Assembly (NCBI GenBank): GCA_004802705.1
Contig: SGPL01000042.1
Location: 20,503-84,502, forward strand
Length of the DNA: 64,000 nucleotides
Reading direction: 5' to 3'
DNA from: Bondarzewia mesenterica
Lineage: Eukaryota > Basidiomycota > Agaricomycetes > Russulales > Bondarzewiaceae
Notes under the pieces: generated by a model
Told to the model about the DNA's origin: nothing
What the model saw: only the letters and a program-made list of their open reading frames with translations
Database searches by the model: none
Program-made: the position numbers and the translations under genes
Part shown: one piece after another, positions 24,991-36,292 of the stretch
How the letters are laid out: each line of letters starts with the position of its first letter
Position numbering within the stretch: position 1 is the first letter of the stretch

Positions 24991-26574
24991 ATGATCCCTT
25001 CGATGATGCATCCATCTTCTATCGCATCATCGATTACTATGGTCCCNTCNCCCGCACTGCCTAGTCGAGCCGACGGTTTCCAAACATCTTCTAGCATGGA
25101 TTTCGAGATCGAGCATGTACCGATGTTCAGCCCAGGGAAATTTACCAAGCCTCTCGTGCGCCGTGGAATGTCCGACTATTCAAATTCGAGCGAGAGTATG
25201 CTGCAGGCGAGTGTCGCCCGCGTCGTCGCTGCCAAAGCACGTCCGTTCTTGGTCTATGGACGTATACCTGCCGATCCTGCTACTCTGGCGCTTTTTTTCC
25301 GCACAAAGGCAAGCCAGCATGCAGACATCGAGTCTTTGCTGACATGTTAAATTCACATCGCCGCATCCCACAGAGTGGTATCACACACTCGCTCGATTTT
25401 CCAATCGACGTAGACTATGACACTCCGCCGGCGCTCGACGTCCTCATTGCTGCTTGCCAACCTCATCAGTCTCTGGAAGACGACTATATTGACAGCGACT
25501 CTCTTTTCTATCCCCCAAATCTGCCTTTGACGACTACACTTGAACTCGCGAACCACCCCATCCTCGAGGCCGTCCGCAACACCCTTTTCCCAGCCCTGCC
25601 GGGCGGACATTACCTGACCGCCATCCGCGATAAGCTCGAGATCGTCACCGCGGGGGCGCAGATGCCGGTTCAACCCCGTCCGATTGATGCACGAGTTGCC
25701 ACGGTCATCGTAACGCTACCCGTCCGTTTTCGCGGAGGCGTGCTGATAGTGCGCAGCCCTGAGGGCGAGGAGGAGCACTACCAAAGTCGTGGAGGAAAGA
25801 GCGGGCAGATGGAGTGGGTTGGTTATCTGGCTGATTGTGATGCGGAAGTCGCGCCTGTGCAGAAGGGATGCAGACTGACAATTTCCTATGCATTGCATTT
25901 GAAGACGTTTTGGTCCTTCCGGCTTACAGCCGGACCCTCTCATCTTACCGAGCGATTACTTCTTGGATCAGCTGGCACCAATATTCAACCTTTCGCGTGG
26001 GAAAATGATTGCATTCTATCTGACTGGCGACTACCGTGTCAATCCCGCTGACGTTCTTGCAGAGTCGCTCGTGCCATACGTGAGTATTTGATGCTTTCAG
26101 CTCAATCGTCTGGTGCGACGCTAATGTCTGACTGTTTTGTAGTTGAAGGGTGGAGACTCCATCCTGTACCATGCAATGAAGCTCTATAAACTTTCCCCCG
26201 AACTTCGTTGGACTGCTGGCGGATATATCTGGCCCGTCGATCGCCCTGTCGAATGTGGGCCCGAAGTTGTTGAGGGCAGTCCGTACAGTGCCGGCCGTGC
26301 AACATCGCTCAGCGGCACTGCTCGACGCCAACCTGCTGTCCGGGGCGCGTTCAGTACTTATGGTGAAGAGCCGGTTGATGAAGAGGAAGATATGATTGAG
26401 AATTTGCGCAGCAGGGTGGAGGAGAGCGGCGCTGTCCCACTTTCCCAGGCAGATATCACCATTCTCACGGAGAAGACGTTCGGTCCCATCTCAAAAGAAA
26501 GGGCTCCTTTGGTTTCTTCCGGAGCATTGGACAAATTGATTGTAAACATCCTTTTGGTTGTTTACGTTCCGTGA
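24991..26574 (+). pseudogene. 2-oxoglutarate Fe(II)-oxygenase-fold protein, catalytically degenerate, frameshifted as assembled
   Basis: Member of a fungal family related to prolyl-4-hydroxylase-type 2OG oxygenases. Exons: 24991-25308, 25374-26079 and 26143-26574, the first intron having a GC donor. Family framework includes VATVIVTLPVRFRGGVLIV, EWVGYLADCDAEVAPVQKGC then RLTISYALHL, SLVPYLKGGDSILYHAMKLY and LRWTAGGYIWPVDRPV. In active relatives the region before the GG strand carries HxD and the later strand reads DCEHEV. Here the first is PVQPRPID and the second is DCDAEV, so the iron ligands appear absent. Exon 2 has 706 bases, one more than a multiple of three: the frame changes at a TTTT run (25908-25911), and dropping one T keeps the family sequence continuous. 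This may be a homopolymer error or a real break. The final 15 residues are uncertain. Confidence 0.7.
25309..25373 (+). other. GC-AG intron in the 2OG-fold gene
   Basis: The exon ends CGCACAAAG and the intron begins GCAAGCC, an ideal GC-donor context, and ends CCCACAG. Without splicing the frame hits a TAA at 25348-25350. With splicing it continues into SGITHSLDFPIDVDYD, which belongs to the family. Confidence 0.7.
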
Positions 26575-26986
26575 CATAACGCAGAGCGATGGTAAGTGCA
26601 AGTTAGGCCGATTGGGATATGCACCGTGGTCTTTTTCAAAGGTCAGGTTCATTAAGATTTTCTGCTGTACTCTACTGTAATCCTACCGTGTGTACTACTA
26701 CTTGCATATATATCAGATTGTACTCTTCATCCTCTGGGCGCCGCATTTTATCTCGTCAGATCATCCTGTACCATTTTTTTACAATATAAGATGCATTGTT
26801 AAATATATTTCTTGACCATCCACTTGCGTCAATAGTTCCCTGGTTGTATATGTAAATCATCATCATGGTCCTTTCCTTGCTCAAAACCATCCCAATTGAT
26901 GCTGAACTTGCCACTCGCCGGAGGTTTCGCAACAAAGCACTGGCCAAAATATCTTACAATACAATTCTCCCGCCGAATACGACCTC
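26575..26986. other. Intergenic region between convergent genes
   Basis: Shared 3' flank of the 2OG-fold gene and ISY1. AT-rich around 26690-26830. No gene or terminator structure stands out. Confidence 0.5.
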
Positions 26987-28198
26987 CTAGTTCCCAAAAT
27001 ATTCTTCTACCAGCGCTCGCTTCCTCAAGTCCAATAGCACACCCTCTAGCTCATCCTTACTAGGCATCTTCGGAGGCATCAAATTCTCTGGACTCAAGAA
27101 AGGTATGTATGCCGCTGCCGCCCTCGCATGCGCCGCTATGACTTCTGACGGGTCGGCCGTACCATTTTCTGAGACTGGCACGACAACGTCGGTTTTCGGT
27201 CTCTTCGCACCATCAATGCCGGTGTCATCAGGTTGCTCTCCGGCGTCGTTTTCGGCATCAGATGGTGCTTTTCGTTTGGTATCGGAAGATGGCGGATGGT
27301 TGGACGATGCGGGGCTTTGGGTTATCGGCAAGGGGTTTGGTCGAGGCATTTTCGGTATTGGTTCGTCCGATGAGAGTCCAAGAGTCTCTCGCAAATTTGC
27401 ATATGCCTCATCCCACTCTGTCGATCAGAGGTGTGTAAGTATATGGATCGGGCCGTACCATAAGACAGGCGCACCTTCTTGTTCTGCCTCCAGTTCATAC
27501 TGCATCAATGTCCCATCGACCTCATCCAAATCACCGAAATATGCGGGACCTTGATTTGTAAACGGTTTGTAGAAACTTTGTGTCACAGTCAGCTCGTCTT
27601 CTTCCTTCTTGCGACTTTCGAAAAGTTCCCGAACACCTGGAAGCTCTTTTGCGCGTCCGAAGTATCTATCATATGCACGCAGATCAGTCACAAAATACAT
27701 AGGAGAACAAGTCAGAAACACACTTGTAACCCTTCGTCCCAGGTACCTCTCGCCCGTCATCATCTAACATGGCCACATTCCTCCTGTAGTTCGCACCTCC
27801 AAGCGCAACAATCTGATTCTCCCAGTGTCTCTTCTCCCGCATCAGCTTGTTGATTTCGTCATTGAGGTCGCGAACCTCGTAGTCGGTCAATCCAGCTATC
27901 CAACACGTCGTTTACATCAAGCTGAAGGCAGTCATTGGCTGACTCACCATCTTGAATTTTGGACACCTTCCGACTGATTTCACGCAAAATCTCGCCACGC
28001 CATCGTTCGCAGTCTCGCAAGCTCTTGCAAGCACTCGCCATGCGTGGGCGCCGGTCGCTGCGTGTCCCCAAACCAAGCTCTGCCGCTTGAGCCTCGCGGA
28101 AGCGATATAGCATGGACTGCGCCTTTTCCTCATTACGAGCCTGTGCGAAGGTATACAATGAGCATACGGAGGCGTAAAAATCGGGAAGCACACACCAT
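26987..28198 (-). CDS. ISY1: Pre-mRNA-splicing factor ISY1
   Basis: Subunit of the NineTeen/Prp19-associated complex in the catalytic spliceosome; nuclear. After splicing, the opening reads M-ARNEEKAQSMLYRFREAQ, followed by LRDCERWRGEILREISRKV, LTDYEVRDLNDEINKLMREK, HWENQIVALGGANY, DDDGREVPGTKGYK, YFGRAKELPGVRELF and NQGPAYFGDLDEVDG. All are diagnostic. The C-terminal third is Pro/Ser-rich and less conserved, with a basic KRPKTD stretch, and ends VEEYFGN. The first coding exon is only the ATG (28198-28196). It is followed directly by a 55-base GT-AG intron (28141-28195) before GCTCGTAATGAG. About six exons. Confidence 0.95.
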
Positions 28199-28490
28199 TT
28201 TGATCTACTTGTAGGACCTGGATCAAGTAAAGCAATATTGACGCGATCTTCTGTTCAGTGTAGGGTCAGTCGATGCTATTGGTATGTTATTGTCACAAGT
28301 GCGTAACAAAATGCTCTCATTCAAACTCCGCCAGAATTTCTCACATCTCAGGATGTTGAGGTTGCAACAAATCGCGTCTTCAAGCAATGCTAATCAATTT
28401 TCTATATGCCCACAAAGTTTATTGGATTCATCTTCAAGACCTAATTATAGGTAGGTTTAATCGAGTGGAAATAATTGGCAGCACAATTTA

Positions 28491-30650
28491 TCAACCCTGG
28501 CGCAGGACTTCTTCGCCCACCGATTTAATCACGTCCCACGCTGCTCGGATGTCTCTCTCGTCTGTCCGTGCAGCACCGACAGCGAAACGGAGGCAGAAGA
28601 TGCCGGCGAGTTCCGTCTGCGTTAGCAATAGCTCGTGATGCTCCTGGAGGCCGGCGTGGAAGCGGCGGTTGAGCATATTTAGGTCGTCTAGCGTTGAAGA
28701 TACAGAAGCGTTTGGAGGGACGAGGCGAAAAACAGTCAGCGCGAACGATGGCGGAGTGACGAGCTCAAAGATGGATGAGGAGCGGACAAGCTCTGCGAAG
28801 AGATTATTCATTGAAATGCACTGTCCAATGCTCGTTTAGTCGCGGTTGCCAAACCCCTAACTGCTCGGAAATTGGGCTTACTTTGCGGATATATGCCTGG
28901 AACCCTTCAATTCCATAACTCCGTAGGACGAACCAGAGCTTGAGAGACCGGAAGCGTCGACCGAGGGATAGATGCCAGTTTCTGTAGTCGATCACAGTAC
29001 CTGGGGGAAGCGCCCATGAGTGATGTAACACATATGACACGATTAAGCGTGTCGCACCTGCATCCCCATGCTTCGTCCGCAGGTACTCAGGTGTCACGTC
29101 GAGAGCATCCGTCAGCCGCTTTCGATCGCGTACCCACAACGCGGAAGTGTCAAAGTTAGTCAATCCCCACTGCAGGTGAACAAAATTCATTGGCATTTGT
29201 TTGCGAGGATCAGATATATGTAGAGAGCAGATCAGTACCTACTTATTCATAGAATAACGCTAGTACTGACCTTGTGAAAATTGATGCATAAGCTAGTAGC
29301 GTATCTGTTGATTCCAGACAGCTGTGCTCGCTCGCGCAACTCTGGACAAGACAGCGTCACGCCGGCCCAAGCAGCATCAACATGTAACCACATAGAGGGA
29401 TAATCCTTTTCCACTGATTGATCGTAGGTCATAATCAGAAAATAGCGTATAGATATGAGTCGCTGCGCATGACTTACCCACGGCACCGATGTCAGCAATT
29501 CTGTCAATTGCGCCCGAGTTTGTTGTCCCGATGGTCGCGACTACACACAGCACACAGATATATCGCTCACCCTCTGCTCTGCCCAAAATCTCCATTAACA
29601 TAAGACTTACTAACAACGAAGGGATGCAGTCCGGCTTTCCTGTCCTCCTCAACGCATTCCTTGAGGCCCTTACCATCTAAGCCCCAGCCATTTCGAGCCT
29701 CGCTGTCAACGTTGATTGCACGTACACGCAGACCGAGTACTCTCCCGGCTTTCTTGCCAAAGGAGTGCGTATGGGTCGTGACGTAGATGACGAGGGATTC
29801 AAGATTAACGTCGGGATGAAGAGCATGGTAATGTTCACGGGCGGCAACGATGGCGGTGAGGGCCGAGTCGGATGCTGTCGTCTGTTAATAATGAAGAGTT
29901 CTCGGCCGTTTGAGATAAGTCTTGAAGAAAACGATAGCATATAGGAAATGGAGAAACCTGAATTACGCCGCCCCCTACTTCGTGTATGTTCTGGAATGCC
30001 TCGTCCAGGCCAAACATCCTGGCTGCCCAGTCCATGACAACAGACTCGAGTTCAGTGCAAGCAGGACTTGCGAACCACTAAAATGGCAAAAAAGATTACT
30101 TTTCTGAAAAGTCTGTGTTTGAAAAATCAGGAGTATGAATTCCGAACTTACGTTGAAACCTGGATTAGCCGCACTGCTAGCATAGAGGTCACCAAGCATC
30201 CCCTCGAAGGTGCATGCCGTTGGAAAGTAGGCGAAAAAGGACGGGTGCTGCCAGTGCGTCAGACCTGCGCGAGTACACGATGTCGATTGCATTTACCATC
30301 CAAAAAATATTATTCAGATGTGGAGACGCACCTGGCACAATGAGTCTCTGATAATCATCCGCAATATCCTGCCATACTTCCCCCTTTGTCGGCGCCACCT
30401 CTTCCAATTTCGACCGGTCTATAAGATGCTCGTGTGGCTTACTTCGAGTTGGATGGACGTACCGGGGAGAGCTTTACGCAGGTAACCTGGCTCAACCTGT
30501 GATACAACAGGCTTTTCGCGGAGGGAATAATAGTAGTCACATATGCGATCGATGGCTTGATAGCCTGCCTTGCGGAATCTAAGCACGCGATGTCATGAAG
30601 TTCGAAGTGACATAGGAAATGAGAATGAAGCTCAACTGTTCGATATCCAT
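28491..30650 (-). CDS. Aromatic L-amino acid decarboxylase (group II PLP decarboxylase)
   Basis: PLP enzyme that probably decarboxylates tryptophan, tyrosine or DOPA to the amine. The ATG at 30650 gives [20 protein letters not shown], the standard opening. Family blocks follow: [119 protein letters not shown] (Asp binds the PLP ring nitrogen) and [19 protein letters not shown], where the Lys forms the Schiff base. The C-domain ([34 protein letters not shown]) is complete to VLRQG. About eleven exons. The gene follows the adenylate-forming reductase on the same strand, 1.36 kb downstream, suggesting a joint pathway. Substrate preference cannot be settled here. Confidence 0.9.
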
Positions 30651-32011
30651 GCCAGGCTAGCAACGGGAAAATTTGTTTCCTGGTTGATGTATCGTGCGGT
30701 AAAGACTCGGACGTAGTCGTTTTTGCGAATCCTGCGAGTGCACTTGTTGTGGAGCGAGTTCTAGTGAGGGGACGAGCGGGGAGAAAATACTCAGTCGTCC
30801 GTCCAATGAGAACGAAAACAACTATATCAGGCTATACCTACTGAGTGAACGAGCGGGAGAAATGTACTACGGTTCGGAATCAGTCCGAATAGATTATAAT
30901 AAGAGTATCTAGTAGGCTCACCTTCGTCGTCCGTCCAAGGAGAAGTAAAACGATTGCGGAGAGCCGCCCTCGGGCTTCGCAAGACGAGGCCGATAAGCTA
31001 CTGAATTAGGCACGTGGGGTGAAAATAAAGTAACGATCGCCGACTTATCCAGCAGGAATTACGAGGGAGGCGGTCTCTAATCTCAACAGCACTGCACAAT
31101 CTGGGGATAGCAATATTCATGGAACATCGGATAACCTTGTAGTTTACATTTGATTGAGCTGAAGGCTATCGAAAGCAACACTTGAAAGTCGCGGTCACAG
31201 GCTGTGACACTCGAAAAGGACACCACAAAGATAATCTAAACTCCGCGACCAAACCCACTGAGTTCAGTCCGAATCTACGAATTCACGCACTCGAGCCAGT
31301 ACGCGGCGCGTCCCCATACGGTGAGTGACTTAATGTTTCGGAATGCGGTGGTATCCCAGTTCCTGAGACAAACGATCAAGGAAAAGTGATTATTTTTAGA
31401 GGTAAGCTACCGTTTGATGACTCGACGAGGACGGTGACATACTGACCTATACTGACGTTCAATCCACTTGCGCATAAGGCTCGCCGTCCACATCGATCTG
31501 TCATGTATAGTGTGATTGAAGACGAATCGAACTATTCAAATTCCAGTCCATGGGCGCACAATTTTTCCCCCTCCTGCTGAGCGGACAGCTGCCTTCTCGT
31601 TCATGGCCAGCATCCGTTACGGTTCTCTATACATCGAGCAATTTATTCTGGCTCTATCTCAGACGCATCAAATGGGTGGAATCGTAACATCCTACAACAA
31701 GCACGCAACACACCCAGTGTTACCCCTCCCACTTCTCCAATCCTTGGAGGTGATATCAATCTTGGATTACGATTAATTGTTTCAATCTTTTGTTGGACGT
31801 GCATATCGTTCGAGGCGTTCGAAGCCCACAGTTGGTAATTCATTGAATTGTGAGTTTGATGTCTACGTCATCTAAAGCAAAAACCGTCCAAGACCATCCA
31901 GGGGCTGCAAACAACTGTAAAGCCGTAAAATGTAATTGACGGCAGATGGCCTCACAGAATATCTATTCAAGTTCTCCGCTAGGGTCATGAGACACTCATT
32001 GGGAGCGTCTC
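30651..32011. repeat. Intergenic region with a degenerate direct repeat
   Basis: Lies between the decarboxylase start and the reductase end. Two related blocks about 135 bases apart share GTCGTCCGTCCAA followed by GAGAA (about 30792 and 30928), each preceded by a GACGAGCGGGGAGAAA-like word (about 30771 and 30850). No gene is seen. Confidence 0.4.
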
Positions 32012-35000
32012 CTATGACAGAAAACCGCTCTTCCTCCAACCCTGCAGCCAACGTTTCACATTCTCCACTCCCAATGTAGGCGCATCTTCTCTCAACGTCT
32101 TTGACACTTCAACCGCCTTATCCGTCCCCAGCCTGGCCACCGCGACCGGCTCCCATTCGGGTCCAATGCGGGCATGCCGGAAGAAGTCGAGGAGCCGTAA
32201 TGCGGGATTCCGTTGGAGGTGTTCCACCTGCGAGATGGAGGTATCGTCCATATCCTTCTCGAGCGCGTCTAGCCATTCTGTATATGGCACCAGCGGAACG
32301 CCCAGCTCTGCCGCAATGGGCTTAATGAGGGATGTGAAAGTTACGGCCCGTGGATGTGCGAGGTGAAGAGTTCGGTAAGGAGATTTTGCCATTTCAATCA
32401 GCGCCGCGGCCGCGTGAGGAGATGTTATCCACGAGACGAGCTTTATCAAAGCACAAGAGCTCAGCGTTGTGAGAGAAGATGTGCGGTTGTAATAGCACTT
32501 ACGCCGTCCAAGTCTGGTAGGCATTTTACAGAAAGAGCGGACTTGACGACTGATGGGAACCACTCTGACTCGTTCCAGCTGCCGTTGACGTCCCCACTGA
32601 CCTGCCCGAGGCGGACGACTACCGGACGCAGAGGCGTTTTCTCGGCTGCAGCGTCCAGAATGCGTTCTGCAACCCACTTGGACTCGGAGTAGCCCGTGCC
32701 GACTGCAATTTTCGAATCATCCAGTACTTCTTCCTTGACATAACCTTTGTTGTCGAAGTCTGTGGAACGTGCCAACATTGTCAAATGTCAATGATGAGTC
32801 TGACAAGTCGGGCGATATACGTACTGATAAAGACGGAAATGGACGAGACAAATATTACGCGGGGAGGCTCAGCACTAGGAGAAGATAATGCGAGATCAAC
32901 GAGCTTGCGGACACCGACGATATTGCTCTCGAAGGAAAGCAGAGATAAGTTTAAATTGATTCTCCATGCTGTTATCATTGATATCGGTCAGCGATTTAGC
33001 AGAAAGCTCTACGACTCGAAACTTACCAATGTGGATGATATGTGTAACAGATTTTTGAATCTGCGCCGAAAGTTGATTCAGCCTTCCAACGAACAATTGA
33101 AGAAACATAATTCCCTTACCTCGTCATATAAGACCTGGTCAATACCGAATTGAGCTTCACTCAATTCGCCTTCCACGAATGTTAACTTTGGAGAACTAAG
33201 CAACACCTTATCCAAACCACGTTTGGAGAACGCCTCCTCATGCCTCTGGAGCGAGCTCGCAGATGATGGTCGATTGAAAACATAAACCTTGTAAACATCC
33301 TTGGACAAAAGTAATTGCGAAAGGACGTTGGAACCCAGACCGCCGGTGGTCCCAGTCACGAAGCAAACCTCCCCTTTGGAGTCGGAGCGTGATAAGCTAG
33401 TCACAGGACCACGCGTAGGGAAGTCAGATGAATATTTGTTGACGATGGCTTGCAGTTCGATGCCCCGCGTGGACAAATCGACCTTTTGGTTCAATTGCGG
33501 GTTTGCTACGGCGCGACACAGATAATTGACCATCTGGTTCACGGTTGGGCAGTGGTAAACGAATGTCGTCGGAAGACGCTTGGCTACTTCTGGTGCAGTG
33601 TCGCGCAGAGCACGGAGGACAGAGTTACGAATCCATGTCGCTTGCAGACTGTCGCAGCCGTGCTGGAACAAATCCGCGCCTTCCGACGGGGGCTGCTTCA
33701 GAACCTTTGCAACGACCTGCTGCACAAAAGCCAATGTCTCTGCGGGTGACCACTCGGCCGGTCCGGCGATGTCGGACTGAGAGCTTTCTTCGATTGTATC
33801 ATACAAGACGTCGATCTCAGCCTCGTATTCCTTGAGAATAGCTTGACGCCTTGCAGTCAGTTTCGCTGTGTAGACGAAGGGCTTGGAGGGCAAGGCGACC
33901 ATGATCATCTGTCGATGTGGCTATCAGCTACTGAAACTTAGGACAGTTCCAGGGAATAAAGTGATGCACCTCTTTGAACAGACGAGAATGCTGAGGAGCA
34001 TACTCGTTCATTCTCTCAACGGTGGGCCTGTCAAGTACGCTAAGGTCAGAGGTTCTAAACACCAAATAAATGTCATTTGGTTACCAGATTACGTTACGGA
34101 ACTCCTCCAATTTCCCCTTGTCGGAAGGATCGAATGCGAATTGAGGCTTAGGATCTATGAGCACACCATTCTGAAATTTGCCTCTGCCGAACATGACACT
34201 GGATACTATGTGTGGATCCTGATTGAGTATGCCCTCTACAAAATCGGAAAAAGTGTGAGAAGGGACAGGGTGCTGGAACTTCGCATTTTGAAACTTACCG
34301 AGAGGACCAGGATTAGTCTGTTATTTGGATGGCCCAGATCAGTTTGCCATTCACGTACTCAGATGAATGAGGTTCACAAACCTTTTCCCCTGTTGACAAC
34401 ATAATTTGATCGTCTGACCTGCCAAAGACTTTCCAAAGGCCTGGTTTTGTGGGGTGAGGTGTCACTAGATCGGAAGTAGCATAGGCATCACATCCGTCCA
34501 CTGTCGTATTCAGGACCACAGGGTGATGCGCAGGATGATCCTGTCGAACGCAAGCATTCAGATGCAATCACTTTCAGCAGATGTAATGTAATTACCGTCA
34601 TGACTAACTCGAACGTGCCATCGTCCTGAGGAACGAAAATAGGACGGGTATGTGCTGAAAATGAGAGATACTCCCAATCTTCTCCACGACTTTGGGCTGA
34701 TGGAAGAGGTTCTGATGATACTGTTAAAAAAACAGATCTTGAAAAACAATACCTGGTAGGACAGTGTTCATAACACCACATTCGGTGCTAAACAAGTTTC
34801 AGTCATGAGAAGATCCTGAAATTCTCAATGCTCACCATCCGTATTGGCTATGGATGATAACCCCTTCTGCAGTCAGATGATCTCCAACCGCTTTGGGCAG
34901 TGGACCACCTCCCCACATCTAAAAAAAAGCATGGTAGAACCAAGCGTTGTCCGGAGAACATATAAATATAGAGAAAGACACGCACAAGCGCCTTCATCTT

Positions 35001-36292
35001 CTTGAGGTAGTTTACTGCTTCTGGACTCTTCGACCATACCTGGGCAGATAACACATTGATATCGTACAGCCAGTGGTTTTACTTTAAAGCCTACCTCCAA
35101 AAAAAGTGGGCGCTGCAGCGCCCAGATTACAATCCGAGACTATCATACCTTCCAATACATTCTGGGGGTTCGGTATGATGGCAGGGAATGCTGGCTTGAA
35201 TACTGACATCGATACGCCGGACGAAACCTATAGTTAATCAACAAACATCGCATCAGTCTGCATATACTGAAATTTGGTGAGAAAATCGTTGCTGAACATA
35301 CTACGAGAGCGAGCTGCAGTAAACCCATGCCATGGAAGACTGGCATCGCGTGACAAGACATCACTAGACCGCACAAATCCATTTCCCCATACCCTGTAAA
35401 CATATGAACCATATTAAAACTCCGTGACCGCAGGAGCGCCTCGTAAATGAAGCGGCCTACATGGGATGTAGCAAAGCGTGACAAGGTTTTTGTGAAACCA
35501 GGGAATCGGCTTTGGGAAAGATGTAGAGCCTGGAAGAGATATCATTAATCGTCTGATCGTGAGCAATCGGGATTAGCAATAGGGAGTAGATTACTTACCA
35601 GAAGAGTGTATGATGAGGGCAGGTGCATTTAGGTCGTAGCGCACAGTTGGGTACAGTTCGAAGTTGCCGTTGAAGATCTCATCGGGGTAGATATCTTCGA
35701 AGAGAGGCATACCAGATACAATGACATCCAACCTCTCCTCGTCTTGGTTGAGAATTTCCTGCACAGCTGCAGCCAAGCTTTGGAGGACCGGTTCTCCACT
35801 GACAAGCAGCAGCTTGGTCCCCGTCTTCCTTAACAAGTGAGCGACGGCTTCGGGAGAGTTACGTGGGGAGATAGGAAAGACCGCGAATCCGGCGCGAATT
35901 ATTCCAATTTCGGTCGTTACATATGTTATTGTATCTGCGCGTTCAATCGTGCCTCATGCTCGTATCATGTTTGGTCGAAGAAGGGGGACGTACGCACCTG
36001 TAGTTGCTAACGTGCCGACAACAATAGGACGACCATCTATCGCAGCCCGTGCGACCTCGGACGGTACCTTGGAGGCAACAAAGTGTGCTGCACGATGCAT
36101 GGCACGCACAGCAGGTCTCCAATCTATCGTCTTCAACTGTCTCGGCTGATCCTCGAACAAAAAGAGAGGGTGGTCTGGGCTGTGTTCATACTGCCAATCG
36201 TACAAGTCTGGAAGTGTTAAAGATCGGTCGTGTAAAGGAGGAGCACGAAATGTGGCGCTATTCAACACCTGAGTCTTTGGTAGTACGACCAT
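32012..36292 (-). CDS. NRPS-like adenylate-forming reductase (A-T-R)
   Basis: Three-domain enzyme that adenylates a carboxylic acid, loads it on a phosphopantetheine carrier and reduces it with NAD(P)H to the aldehyde or alcohol. The ATG is at 36292-36290. Adenylation domain: PALIIHSSGSTSFPKPIPW (core A3), WGGGPLPKAVGDHL, SQYGCTECGVMNT (A5), YATSDLVTPHPTKPGLW and GRSDDQIMLSTGEK (A7/A8). Carrier: DLFQHGCDSLQATWIRN, whose Ser takes the cofactor. Reductase: CFVTGTTGGLGSNVL (NADPH loop), FVEGELSE, THIIHIAWRINLNLSLLSFE, RVIFVSSIS and GYSESKWVAERIL (YxxxK). It ends WLQGWRKSGFLS. There is no condensation domain, so this is not a peptide synthetase. It resembles basidiomycete adenylate-forming reductases. 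The substrate acid is unknown; the adjacent aromatic decarboxylase hints at amino-acid-derived chemistry. About fifteen exons. Confidence 0.92.
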
